Part shown: positions 33,730 to 41,732 of the stretch, piece by piece
Numbering within the stretch: position 1 is the stretch's first letter
Layout: every line of letters begins with the position of its first letter
Assembly: GCF_042743185.1 (NCBI RefSeq)
Contig: NZ_JBHYMS010000020.1
Location: 1 to 64,000 of the forward strand
Length of the DNA stretch: 64,000 bases
Source: Inquilinus sp042743185
GTDB taxonomy: Bacteria; Pseudomonadota; Alphaproteobacteria; DSM-16000; Inquilinaceae
Direction of reading: 5' to 3'
Position numbers and translations under genes: made by a program
Notes under the pieces: model-generated
The model's input: only the letters and a program-made list of their open reading frames with translations
Told to the model about the DNA's origin: nothing
Databases searched by the model: none

Positions 33730-34707
33730 ATGGCGCGGCTCCTGCTCCTGCTCGGCCGGCGCCTGGTCAAGATGGTGCTGGTCGTGCTGGCCGTCGCGGT
33801 CGTCAGCTTCCTGCTGATCCACGCCGCCCCGGGCGACCCGGCCAGCGTCATCGCCGGCCAGTCCGGGGCGGCGGACCAGCAGCTGGTCGACCAGCTGCGC
33901 CAGCAGTTCGGCCTCGACAAGCCGCTGATCACCCAGCTCGGCATCTATCTCGGCCATGTGGCGCAGCTCGATCTCGGCTTCTCCTACCCGCAGCAGCGCA
34001 GCGTCGCCTCGCTGATCCTGGAGCGGCTGCCGGCCACGCTGCTCCTGACCGGCACCGCCTTCCTCCTGGCGCTGCTGGCCGGCGTGGTCGCGGGCGTGGT
34101 CGCGGCGCGCCATGCCGGGCGCTGGCTCGACAGCGTGGTCACCGTCGTCGCGCTGTGCTTCTACGCCACGCCCATTTTCTGGGTCGGGCTGATGCTGGTG
34201 CTGGTGTTCAGCGTCTGGCTGAACTGGCTGCCCAGCTTCGGCAGCGAGACCGTCGGCGCCGACCTCACCGGCTTCGCCGCCGTCCTCGACACGCTGTGGT
34301 ACCTGACCCTGCCGGCGGTGACGCTGGGCCTGTTCTACATGGCGGTCTATGCCCGCATGACCCGCGCCTCGATGCTGGAGGTGGCGGATCAGGACCATAT
34401 CCGCACCGCCCGTGCCAAGGGCGTGCCGGAAGGGCGGATCCTGCGCCGCCACGTGCTGCGCAACGCGCTGCTGCCGATCGTCACCCTGGCCGGCATCCAG
34501 GCGGGCCAGCTGGTCGGCGGCGCCGTTTTGGTCGAGACGGTCTTCGCCTGGCCCGGCATCGGCCGCCTGGCCTTCGATGCGCTGATGGCGCGCGACTATC
34601 AGCTGCTGCTCGGCGTCTTCCTCTGCACCTCGGTGCTGGTGGTGCTGTTCAACCTGGTGACCGACCTGCTGTATCTGGTGATCGACCCGCGGGTGGAGGC
34701 GGTGTGA
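33730..34707 (+). CDS. Peptide-type ABC transporter permease (DppB-like)
   Basis: Permease of 325 residues with six helices. It shows LIHAAPGDPASVIAG after the first helix and the EAA loop RRHVLRNALLPIVTLAGIQAGQLVGGAVLVE around residues 240-270. Start ATG two bases after the binding-protein stop; its TGA shares one base with the next ATG. Confidence 0.93.
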   Translation: MARLLLLLGRRLVKMVLVVLAVAVVSFLLIHAAPGDPASVIAGQSGAADQQLVDQLRQQFGLDKPLITQLGIYLGHVAQLDLGFSYPQQRSVASLILERLPATLLLTGTAFLLALLAGVVAGVVAARHAGRWLDSVVTVVALCFYATPIFWVGLMLVLVFSVWLNWLPSFGSETVGADLTGFAAVLDTLWYLTLPAVTLGLFYMAVYARMTRASMLEVADQDHIRTARAKGVPEGRILRRHVLRNALLPIVTLAGIQAGQLVGGAVLVETVFAWPGIGRLAFDALMARDYQLLLGVFLCTSVLVVLFNLVTDLLYLVIDPRVEAV

Positions 34708-35534
34708 TGGCCCGGGCCTTCCTGCGGAACAAGGGCGCCATCATCGGCCTTCTCTTCCTGGTCGCGCTCGGCCTCATCGCCGCGCTGGCGCCGGTGCTGT
34801 TCCCGTTCTCGCCCTGGGACATGCAGGGCGCGCCCTTTACCCCGCCGGGCGAGGACCAGTTCCTGCTCGGCACCGACTCGCTGGGGCGCGACGTCGCCGC
34901 CGGCATCGCCTACGGCGCCTCGGTCTCGATGCTGATCGGCGTGGTCTCGACCCTGGCCGCGGTCGGCATCGGCGTGCTGCTCGGCGCGCTCGCCGGCTAT
35001 GCCGGCGGGCGGATCGACGATCTGATCATGCGCTTCACCGAGATCTTCCAGACCGTGCCCGGCTTCGTCCTGGCCATCGTCGTGGTCGCGATCCTGACCC
35101 CCAGCCTGGGCTCGATCGTCATCGCCATCGCCGTGGTCTCCTGGCCGCCGGTGGCGCGGGTGGTGCGGGCCGAATGCCTGTCGCTGCGCAGCCGCGAATT
35201 CGTCCAGGCGGCGGAGGTGCTGGGCCGCTCCCACGCCGCCATCATCTGCCGCGAGATCCTGCCCAACGTCGCCTCCTCGGTGGTGGTGCTGGCCAGCCTG
35301 ATGGTGGCGACCGCCATCCTGCTCGAATCCTCGCTGTCCTTCCTCGGCCTCGGCGACCCGAACCTGATGTCCTGGGGCTTCATGATCGGCAGCGGCCGCA
35401 GCGTCATCCGCCTGGCCTGGTGGATGAGCGTCTTCCCCGGCGTCGCGATCTTCCTGACCGTGCTGTCGCTCAACCTGGTGGGGGAGGGGCTCAGCGACGC
35501 CCTGAACCCGCGCCTGGCGAGGACCCGGCGATGA
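34707..35534 (+). CDS. Peptide-type ABC transporter permease (DppC-like)
   Basis: Permease of 275 residues. The N-terminal helix is IIGLLFLVALGLIAALAPVL, followed by LLGTDSLGRDVAAGIAYGASVSM and the EAA loop REILPNVASSVVVLASLMVATAILLE. The TGATG junction with dppB-like and the ATGA junction with the fused ATPase indicate tight coupling. Confidence 0.93.
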   Translation: MARAFLRNKGAIIGLLFLVALGLIAALAPVLFPFSPWDMQGAPFTPPGEDQFLLGTDSLGRDVAAGIAYGASVSMLIGVVSTLAAVGIGVLLGALAGYAGGRIDDLIMRFTEIFQTVPGFVLAIVVVAILTPSLGSIVIAIAVVSWPPVARVVRAECLSLRSREFVQAAEVLGRSHAAIICREILPNVASSVVVLASLMVATAILLESSLSFLGLGDPNLMSWGFMIGSGRSVIRLAWWMSVFPGVAIFLTVLSLNLVGEGLSDALNPRLARTRR

Positions 35535-37144
35535 GCCTGCTCGAGATCACCGGCCTCACCGTCGCCCTGCCGCCGGGCGGCGACCGGCCGAACGCCGTGT
35601 CCGACGTGTCGCTGACCCTGGCGGCCGGCGAGATCCTGTGCATCGTCGGCGAGAGTGGGTCGGGCAAGTCAGTCTCGACCGCCGCGGTCACCGGCCTGCT
35701 GCCGAAGCAGCTGCCGGTGCGGTCCGGCCGCATCCTGTTCGAGGGGCGGGACCTGCTGGCGATGAAGCCGGAGCAGCTGCGCGCCCTGCGCGGCGCCCGC
35801 GTCGGCATGATCTTCCAGGAGCCGATGACGGCGCTGAACCCGCTGATGCGGGTGGCCGACCAGATCGCCGAGGTGCTGCAGGTGCACGGGGTACGCCCCG
35901 GCAACCGCGTGGCCGAGCTGATCGCGGCGGTCGGCCTGCCCGATCCGGCGCGGATCGCCCGGTCCTACCCGCACCAGCTGTCCGGCGGACAGCGCCAGCG
36001 GGTGATGATCGCCATGGCCCTGGCGCTGGAGCCGGCGATGCTGGTGGCGGACGAGCCGACCACGGCGCTCGACGTCACCACCCAGATGCAGATCCTGCGC
36101 CTGATCCGGTCGATCCAGCGCCGGCGCGGCATGGGGGTGATCTTCATCACCCATGATTTCGGCGTGGTGGCCGAGATCGCAGACCGCGTCGCGGTGATGC
36201 AGCACGGCCGCATCGTCGAGACCGGGACGGCGCAGGAGGTGCTGAACGCGCCCGCCCATCCCTACACCCGCGCGCTGATCCGCGCGGTACCCCGCTTCGA
36301 GGGACAGGCACCGGGCGGCGCGGCCGTCGGATCGGAAATCCTGGTCGCGGCGCGCGGCATCCGCAAGACCTACCGCTCGCACGGCCTGTTCCGCCGGCCG
36401 GCGACCAAGGCGATCGACGGCGCCACGATCGAGATCCGGCGCGGCGAGACGCTCGGCCTGGTCGGCGAGAGCGGCTCGGGCAAGTCGACACTGGCGCGGA
36501 CGCTGGTCCGGCTGGTGCGCCCCGACGACGGCAGCATCGTGTTCGATGGCGCCGACCTGCACCCCCTGTCGCGGGCCGGCTGGCAGCCCTATCGCCGGCG
36601 CATCCAGATGGTGTTCCAGGACCCCTTCGCCTCGCTCAACCCGCGGCGGCGGGTGGGCGAGATCATCGCCGAGGGGCCGATCGCCCATGGCGTGCCGCGG
36701 GCCCAGGCCGAGGCGGAGGCCTTGGCGCTGCTCGACCTGGTGCGGCTGGACCGCGCCGCCATCGGCCGCTACCCGCACGAGTTCTCCGGCGGCCAGCGCC
36801 AGCGCATCGGCATCGCCCGGGCCCTGGCGATGAAGCCGGAGCTGCTGATCGCGGACGAGCCGGTCTCGGCGCTCGACGTCTCGGTCCAGGCCCAGGTGCT
36901 CGATCTGCTGCGCGATCTGCGCCGACGCCTCGGCCTGTCGATGCTGTTCATCACCCACGACCTGCGCGTCGCGGCCCAGATCTGCGACCGGGTCGCGGTG
37001 ATGCGCCGCGGCGAGATCGTGGAGCAGGGCGACATCGCCGCGGTCTTCGCCGCCCCGGCCCATGACTACACGCGCGAGCTCTTGGACAGCATCCCGGGCC
37101 GGCACTGGACGCCGCCGGCCCTGGCGATGGAGCCGGCGGCATGA
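35531..37144 (+). CDS. Fused DppD-DppF-type ABC ATPase
   Basis: Protein of 537 residues holding two full ATPase domains. Domain 1 (about 1-260) has Walker A GESGSGKSV, signature LSGGQRQRV and Walker B MLVADEPTTALD. Domain 2 (about 275-530) has GESGSGKST, FSGGQRQRI and LLIADEPVSALD. It thus replaces the separate DppD and DppF proteins seen in the first Dpp system of this window. The cysteine-containing C-terminal extension usual after domain 1 is missing, so the domains are joined by a short linker. It overlaps the dehydrogenase start by four bases. Confidence 0.93.
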   Translation: MSLLEITGLTVALPPGGDRPNAVSDVSLTLAAGEILCIVGESGSGKSVSTAAVTGLLPKQLPVRSGRILFEGRDLLAMKPEQLRALRGARVGMIFQEPMTALNPLMRVADQIAEVLQVHGVRPGNRVAELIAAVGLPDPARIARSYPHQLSGGQRQRVMIAMALALEPAMLVADEPTTALDVTTQMQILRLIRSIQRRRGMGVIFITHDFGVVAEIADRVAVMQHGRIVETGTAQEVLNAPAHPYTRALIRAVPRFEGQAPGGAAVGSEILVAARGIRKTYRSHGLFRRPATKAIDGATIEIRRGETLGLVGESGSGKSTLARTLVRLVRPDDGSIVFDGADLHPLSRAGWQPYRRRIQMVFQDPFASLNPRRRVGEIIAEGPIAHGVPRAQAEAEALALLDLVRLDRAAIGRYPHEFSGGQRQRIGIARALAMKPELLIADEPVSALDVSVQAQVLDLLRDLRRRLGLSMLFITHDLRVAAQICDRVAVMRRGEIVEQGDIAAVFAAPAHDYTRELLDSIPGRHWTPPALAMEPAA

Positions 37145-38073
37145 GTGCGCCGACCGTCCTCCTGCTCTCCACCACCCTCGACCTCGGCTACCTGGTCGAC
37201 CCGATGCGCGCGGCCCTGCCGGGCGCCGATGTCCGGCTGTGGCCGGACGCCGACCCTGAGGCAGTGGAGATGGCGATCTGCTGGCGGCCGCCGGCGGGCG
37301 TCCTGGCCGGGATGCCGCGGTTGCGCCTGATCCATTCGATCGGCGCGGGGATCGACCACATCACCGCCGACCCGGACCTGCCCGACCGGCCGCTGTGCCG
37401 GATGATCGACGACGGCATGGCCGCGGGGATCCGCGAATACGTGCTGTGGTCGGTGCTGTACTTCCACCGCGACTTCGACCTCGCCGCGCACCAGCGGGCG
37501 CAGCGGCTGTGGGAAGCGCGGGCGCCGGTCCCGGCCGCCGACTGGACGGTCGGGGTGCTGGGGCTCGGCGCCATCGGCCTCGGCGTCGCCGCGGCGCTGC
37601 GCGACCTCGGCTACCGGGTGCGCGGCTGGTCGCGCACCGAGAAACGGGTCGAGGGCGTGGAGTGCTTCGCCGGGGCGGAGGGGCTGGCGCCCTGCATCGA
37701 AGCCTGCGACGTGGTGGTGTCGATCCTGCCGCTGACGGCGGATACGCGGCGCCTGTTCGACCGCGAGGTGCTGTCGCGGCTGAAGCCCGGCGCGGCCTTC
37801 GTCAATGTCGGCCGCGGCGAGCAGCTGGTGCTGGACGACCTGCTGGGCCTGATCGACGAGGGGCATCTGCGCGGCGCCGTGCTCGACGTCTTCGAGGTCG
37901 AGCCGCTGCCGCCCGAGCACCCTGCCTGGCGGCATCCGGCGGTGGTGGTGACGCCGCATATGGCGTCGCGCACCGACCGGCGCGACATCGCCCGTCAGGC
38001 GGCGGAGAATTATCGCCGCGCCATCGATGGACAGCCGCTGATCGGGCTGATCGAACGCGAACGAGGCTATTGA
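37141..38073 (+). CDS. 2-hydroxyacid dehydrogenase, glyoxylate/hydroxypyruvate reductase A type
   Basis: NAD(P)-dependent dehydrogenase of 310 residues. The Rossmann motif is VLGLGAIGLGVA (GxGxxG at 141-146), with WSR at the end of the next strand, where Ser-Arg favours NADP. Catalytic residues are Arg225 (VGRGEQ), Glu254 (FEVEPLP) and His273 (TPHMAS). The closest pattern is GhrA, which reduces glyoxylate and hydroxypyruvate. It may convert a 2-hydroxy acid delivered by the importer, or a 2-oxo acid from the aldolase encoded next. Confidence 0.9.
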   Translation: MSAPTVLLLSTTLDLGYLVDPMRAALPGADVRLWPDADPEAVEMAICWRPPAGVLAGMPRLRLIHSIGAGIDHITADPDLPDRPLCRMIDDGMAAGIREYVLWSVLYFHRDFDLAAHQRAQRLWEARAPVPAADWTVGVLGLGAIGLGVAAALRDLGYRVRGWSRTEKRVEGVECFAGAEGLAPCIEACDVVVSILPLTADTRRLFDREVLSRLKPGAAFVNVGRGEQLVLDDLLGLIDEGHLRGAVLDVFEVEPLPPEHPAWRHPAVVVTPHMASRTDRRDIARQAAENYRRAIDGQPLIGLIERERGY

Positions 38074-38086
38074 GGAGGAGGCCCGG

Positions 38087-38863
38087 ATGGACGGACACAT
38101 GACGGCAGTGCCGCCCGGCATGACCGAGGCGGAATGGAAAACGCGCTGCGACCTGGCGGCGCTGTACCGGCTGGTCGCGCATTTCCGGATGACCGACCTG
38201 ATCTACACCCATATCAGCGCGCGGGTGCCGGGGCCGGACGACCACTTCCTGATCAACCGTTACGGCGTGCTGTTCGAGCGCATGCGCGCCAGCGACCTGG
38301 TCAAGATCGATCTGGACGGCCGGGTAATCGGCGGCGCCGGAGCGGCGATGGACCAGGAGGTGAATGCCGCCGGCTTCACCATCCATTCGGCGATCCACGC
38401 CGTCCGTCACGACCTGGTCTGCATCATCCACACCCACACCGCGGCCGGCATCGCCGTCTCGGCCCAGAAGCAGGGCCTGCTGCCGATCAGCCAGCACGCG
38501 CTGAAGTTCTACGGCCGTCTCGCCTATCACGGCTATGAGGGCATCGCCCTCGACCTCGACGAGCGCGACCGGCTGGTGCGCGACCTCGGCGACCGCCAGG
38601 CGATGATCCTGCGCAATCACGGCCTCCTGGTGGCCGGGCGCAGCATCCCGGAGGCGTTCAACCAGATCTACTATCTGGAGCGCGCCTGCCAGGCGCAGAT
38701 CCAGGCCCTGGCCGGCGGGGCGGAGCTGGTGCTGCCGCCGGAGGAGGTGCGCCTGCACACCGCCGAGCAGTTCCGCCGCGGCGCCACGCTTGAGCATTGC
38801 GAGAAGGGATGGAAGGCCGCGCTGGTGTTGGTCGAGGACGGGAAACCGCCCTACCGGTCGTGA
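38087..38863 (+). CDS. Class II aldolase/adducin family protein
   Basis: Protein of 258 residues with the zinc His set of class II (fuculose-phosphate-type) aldolases: HTHTAAG around residues 106-112 and NHGLL about 60 residues later. Members split sugar phosphates or decarboxylate/dehydrate tetronic and hydroxy acids; the adducin branch may be non-catalytic. A GAGGAGG ribosome site precedes the ATG. The last 13 bases overlap the end of the convergent GntR gene. As the final gene of the operon, it probably acts after the hydroxyacid dehydrogenase. Confidence 0.88.
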   Translation: MDGHMTAVPPGMTEAEWKTRCDLAALYRLVAHFRMTDLIYTHISARVPGPDDHFLINRYGVLFERMRASDLVKIDLDGRVIGGAGAAMDQEVNAAGFTIHSAIHAVRHDLVCIIHTHTAAGIAVSAQKQGLLPISQHALKFYGRLAYHGYEGIALDLDERDRLVRDLGDRQAMILRNHGLLVAGRSIPEAFNQIYYLERACQAQIQALAGGAELVLPPEEVRLHTAEQFRRGATLEHCEKGWKAALVLVEDGKPPYRS

Positions 38864-39570
38864 GGCGGGGCCTCCGCCTCCAGCAGCTTGCGCTGCAGGA
38901 TGACCTCGCCGCCCTTCAGGATGTCCTGCGCGATCGCCTGCCGTGCCGCCGCGCCGTCGCCGGCGCGGACCGCCTCCAGGACCGGATAGTGATGCTCGAT
39001 CATCGACCGGCCGCCGGCCTCGTAGAGCTCGGAGATCAGCGGCCCCATCCGCATCCACAGCGGCTTCAGGATGCCGGCCAGGGTCGGCAGCCCGGCGATG
39101 GCCGGCAGCGCCAGGTGGAACTGCTCGTTCAGCGCGATGGCGCCGAGGGTGTCGGTCTTGCGGATCGCCGTCTCGTTCTGGCGGATCAGCCGCTCCAGCA
39201 GCTTCAGGTCCTTCGGCGTCGCCCGCGCCGCGGCCCGCTCCGCCGCCAGCCCCTCGAGCTCGATCCGGATGTCGCGGATCTCCAGATACTGCTCCAGGGT
39301 CAGGGACGGCACGCGGATGTCGCGCAGGCTGCGCAGGATCAGCACCTGCTCCTGCACCAGCCGCAGGATGGCGTCGCGCACCGGCGTCACGCTGGTGCCC
39401 ATCTGCTGCGCCAGGTCGCGGATCCGGAGCCGCTCCCCGGGCCGCAGCGCACCCTCCATCAGCGCCGCGCCCAGCTTGCCGTAGACGATGTCGCCGAGGT
39501 TCTCGTGGTCGATCGCATCCAGGCCCGGCACCGGGCGGGGCTTCTCCGTGGGGGGCGTCGTGGTGTCCAT
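38851..39570 (-). CDS. GntR family regulator (FadR/FCD subfamily)
   Basis: Regulator of 239 residues. The winged helix-turn-helix (about 25-85) contains LRIRDLAQQMGTSVTPVRDAILRL, and the all-helical FCD ligand domain follows (EQFHLAL and EHHYPVLEAV carry metal-binding His typical of the subfamily). It sits at the far end of the Dpp/dehydrogenase/aldolase operon, convergent with it, and divergent from the amidohydrolase-kinase-aminotransferase operon. The ATG at 39570 is chosen; an in-frame ATG at 39612 would place the palindromic operator inside the coding region. It probably binds TGATGCATCA at 32004 and 39598. Confidence 0.9.
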   Translation of the reverse strand: MDTTTPPTEKPRPVPGLDAIDHENLGDIVYGKLGAALMEGALRPGERLRIRDLAQQMGTSVTPVRDAILRLVQEQVLILRSLRDIRVPSLTLEQYLEIRDIRIELEGLAAERAAARATPKDLKLLERLIRQNETAIRKTDTLGAIALNEQFHLALPAIAGLPTLAGILKPLWMRMGPLISELYEAGGRSMIEHHYPVLEAVRAGDGAAARQAIAQDILKGGEVILQRKLLEAEAPPHDR

Positions 39571-39596
39571 GCTGCCGGATGGTGCGAAGGGTCTCG

Positions 39597-39608
39597 ATGA
39601 TGCATCAT
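39597..39608. promoter_or_regulatory. TGATGCATCA operator, site 2 (autoregulatory)
   Basis: Perfect 12-base palindrome ATGATGCATCAT with an ACATCA half site immediately after it. It lies 27 bases upstream of the GntR ATG and about 60 bases upstream of the divergent amidohydrolase gene, so it could control both. The decamer core is the same as at 32004-32013. Confidence 0.65.
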
Positions 39609-39669
39609 ACATCAGTGACTCGGCGGCGGTCGAGGCCGGCCCAACGCTCTTGATGAATGGGACGATGAG

Positions 39670-40695
39670 ATGAAGGTCTTCTGGAACGACATCCAGCGCA
39701 GCCACGCGCCGCAGTTCTTCCTGCAGCGCGGCCAGCTGCGCCGCAACTTCGAGGTGCCGGCCCGGGCCGAGGCGCTGCTGGCCGCGGTGCATGACATGAA
39801 GCTCGAGGTGGTCGAGCCGCCGGCGGTCGATCGCGCCGCGCTGCAGTCGGTCCATGCGCCGGACTATCTCGATTTCCTGGAGCAGGCCTGGGCGGAGTGG
39901 TCGGCGCTGCCCGACCACGGGCCCGAGCTGGTGCCGAACATCCATCCGAGCCCGGAGATGCTGGCCCAGGGCGCCAGGCCGCCCGGCACCATCGTCGGCC
40001 GGCTCGGCTGGTACACTGCCGACACCTCCTGCCCGATCGGGTCGCAGACCTGGGCCGCCTCCGTCGCCGCCGCGGCCTGCGCCGTCGCCGCGGCCGACGA
40101 GGCGGCGTCCGGCCGCGCCGCCTATGCCCTGGCCCGCCCGCCCGGGCACCACACCTATGCCGCCCGAGCCGGCGGTCACTGCTACCTGAACAACGCGGCG
40201 CTGGCGGCGCAGCGGCTGCGCGACCGCGGCGCGGCGCGCGTCGCCGTGCTCGATATCGACGCCCATCACGGCAACGGCACCCAGGGCATCTTCTGGGATC
40301 GGGCGGATGTCTTCGTCGCCTCGGTCCATGGCGACCCGAACCGCTATTATCCCTGGTATGTCGGCCATGCCGGCGAGACCGGGGCCGGGGCGGGGGAGGG
40401 GGCCAACCTCAACCTGCCGCTCGCCCTCGGCACCGGCGACGAAGGCTGGCTCGCCGCGGTCGACCAGGCGATCGCGGCGGTCGGGGGGGTCGATGCGGTG
40501 GTGGTCAGCCTCGGCTTCGACGCCTCGAAGGACGAGCCGCTGGCGGCGCTGCAGGTGACCGAGGACGGCTTCGCCCGGGCCGGCGAGAAGATCCGGGCGC
40601 TCGGCAAGCCGGCCGCGATCATCCAGGAGGGCGGCTATGCCGTCGATGTCCTCGGCCGGCTGCTGGCGCGCTTCTTTGACGGCTTCGCCGGCTGA
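39670..40695 (+). CDS. Histone deacetylase-family amidohydrolase (acetylpolyamine amidohydrolase-like)
   Basis: Arginase/deacetylase-fold zinc enzyme of 341 residues. The catalytic His pair is His160-His161 in RPPGHH; zinc ligands are Asp197 and His199 in DIDAHHGNGT and Asp284 in GFDASKDE; Tyr323 in EGGYAVD is the transition-state tyrosine. The layout is that of bacterial acetylpolyamine amidohydrolases, which remove acetyl groups from acetylated amines. It is the first gene of a three-gene unit with a hydroxylysine-kinase-like protein and a phospho-lyase-like aminotransferase, so its substrate may be an N-acetylated hydroxylysine or similar amine (inference). Confidence 0.9.
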   Translation: MKVFWNDIQRSHAPQFFLQRGQLRRNFEVPARAEALLAAVHDMKLEVVEPPAVDRAALQSVHAPDYLDFLEQAWAEWSALPDHGPELVPNIHPSPEMLAQGARPPGTIVGRLGWYTADTSCPIGSQTWAASVAAAACAVAAADEAASGRAAYALARPPGHHTYAARAGGHCYLNNAALAAQRLRDRGAARVAVLDIDAHHGNGTQGIFWDRADVFVASVHGDPNRYYPWYVGHAGETGAGAGEGANLNLPLALGTGDEGWLAAVDQAIAAVGGVDAVVVSLGFDASKDEPLAALQVTEDGFARAGEKIRALGKPAAIIQEGGYAVDVLGRLLARFFDGFAG

Positions 40696-40697
40696 CG

Positions 40698-41732
40698 ATG
40701 GACGAGCTTGAGGACAGGCGCCTCTCGCCGGAGGATGCCGAGCGGCTGGTGCGCGCCCGCTGGAGGATCGAAGGGCGCGCCGAGGCCCTGAGCAGCGAGC
40801 GGGACCAGAACTTCCGGATCGAGACCGCGGCCGGGCGGCGCGTGCTGCTGAAGATCGCCGATCCGGCCGAGGACCGGCAGGTCACGAACTTCCAGACCGA
40901 GCTGCTGCTGCATCTGGAGCGGGCGGATCCGGGCCTGCCGGCGCCCCGCATCCTGCGGGCGCTCGACGGGACGGCGGAGATCCGGATCGGCGCCGGCACC
41001 CCGCTGGTCGCCCGGCTGCTGTCCTTCCTGGACGGGACGCCGCTGGCGGCGGTGACAGAGCGTTCGCCGCGGCAGCGGTGGCGGATCGGCGAACGCCTCG
41101 GCCGCCTCGGCGCGGCGCTCGCCGGCTTCCGCCACCCGGCGGACGAGCATGAGCTGATCTGGGACATGGCCCGCGCGGCGCGGCTGCGCGACCTGCTGGG
41201 GGAGGTCGAGGACGCGGACCGCCGGGCGCTGGCCGAAGCCGGCCTCGACCGGTTCGAGCGGGCGGTGGCGCCGGCCCTGGCGGGGCTGCGCCGGCAGGTG
41301 ATCCATGCCGATGCCAATCCCAGCAACATCCTGGTCGATCCCGCCGATCCCGACATGGTCGCCGGCCTGATCGATTTCGGCGACGCGGTGCGGACCGTGC
41401 TGGCCACCGATGTCGCCGTCGCCGCGGCCTACCATCTGGCCGACGGCGACGACCCGCTCGGTCCGGCGGGGGAACTGATCGCCGGCTATCACGCCGCGCT
41501 GCCGCTGCGGCCGGAGGAGGTCGAGCTGCTCTGCGACCTGATGGCGACCCGGCTGGTGATGATCGTGGTGATCGGCGCCTGGCGCGCCCGGCGCCATCCG
41601 GGGAACCGGGACTACATCCTGCGCAACAATCGGACGGCCTGGGCGCGGCTGCGGCGCCTGGCCGATCTCGACCGTCAGGCGGCCGCCGACCGCCTGCACC
41701 GGATCTGCCGGGAGGAGGCCGCCCATGTCTGA
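40698..41732 (+). CDS. APH-type phosphotransferase, hydroxylysine kinase-like
   Basis: Aminoglycoside-phosphotransferase-fold kinase of 344 residues. The catalytic loop is VIHADANPSNIL (Asp205, Asn210) and the metal-binding motif is LIDFGD (Asp226). HADANxxNIL with LIDFGD is the pattern of the hydroxylysine kinase (AGPHD1/HYKK) branch. Those kinases phosphorylate the hydroxyl of 5-hydroxylysine, and the partner phospho-lyase, a class III aminotransferase relative, then eliminates phosphate and ammonia. Exactly such a relative is encoded next, overlapping by eight bases. An antibiotic kinase is much less likely. Confidence 0.85.
   Translation: MDELEDRRLSPEDAERLVRARWRIEGRAEALSSERDQNFRIETAAGRRVLLKIADPAEDRQVTNFQTELLLHLERADPGLPAPRILRALDGTAEIRIGAGTPLVARLLSFLDGTPLAAVTERSPRQRWRIGERLGRLGAALAGFRHPADEHELIWDMARAARLRDLLGEVEDADRRALAEAGLDRFERAVAPALAGLRRQVIHADANPSNILVDPADPDMVAGLIDFGDAVRTVLATDVAVAAAYHLADGDDPLGPAGELIAGYHAALPLRPEEVELLCDLMATRLVMIVVIGAWRARRHPGNRDYILRNNRTAWARLRRLADLDRQAAADRLHRICREEAAHV

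Noticed and set aside
40698..41732. Antibiotic (aminoglycoside) kinase
   Set aside because: The catalytic loop and the coupled phospho-lyase-type gene fit hydroxylysine kinase; no resistance context is present.
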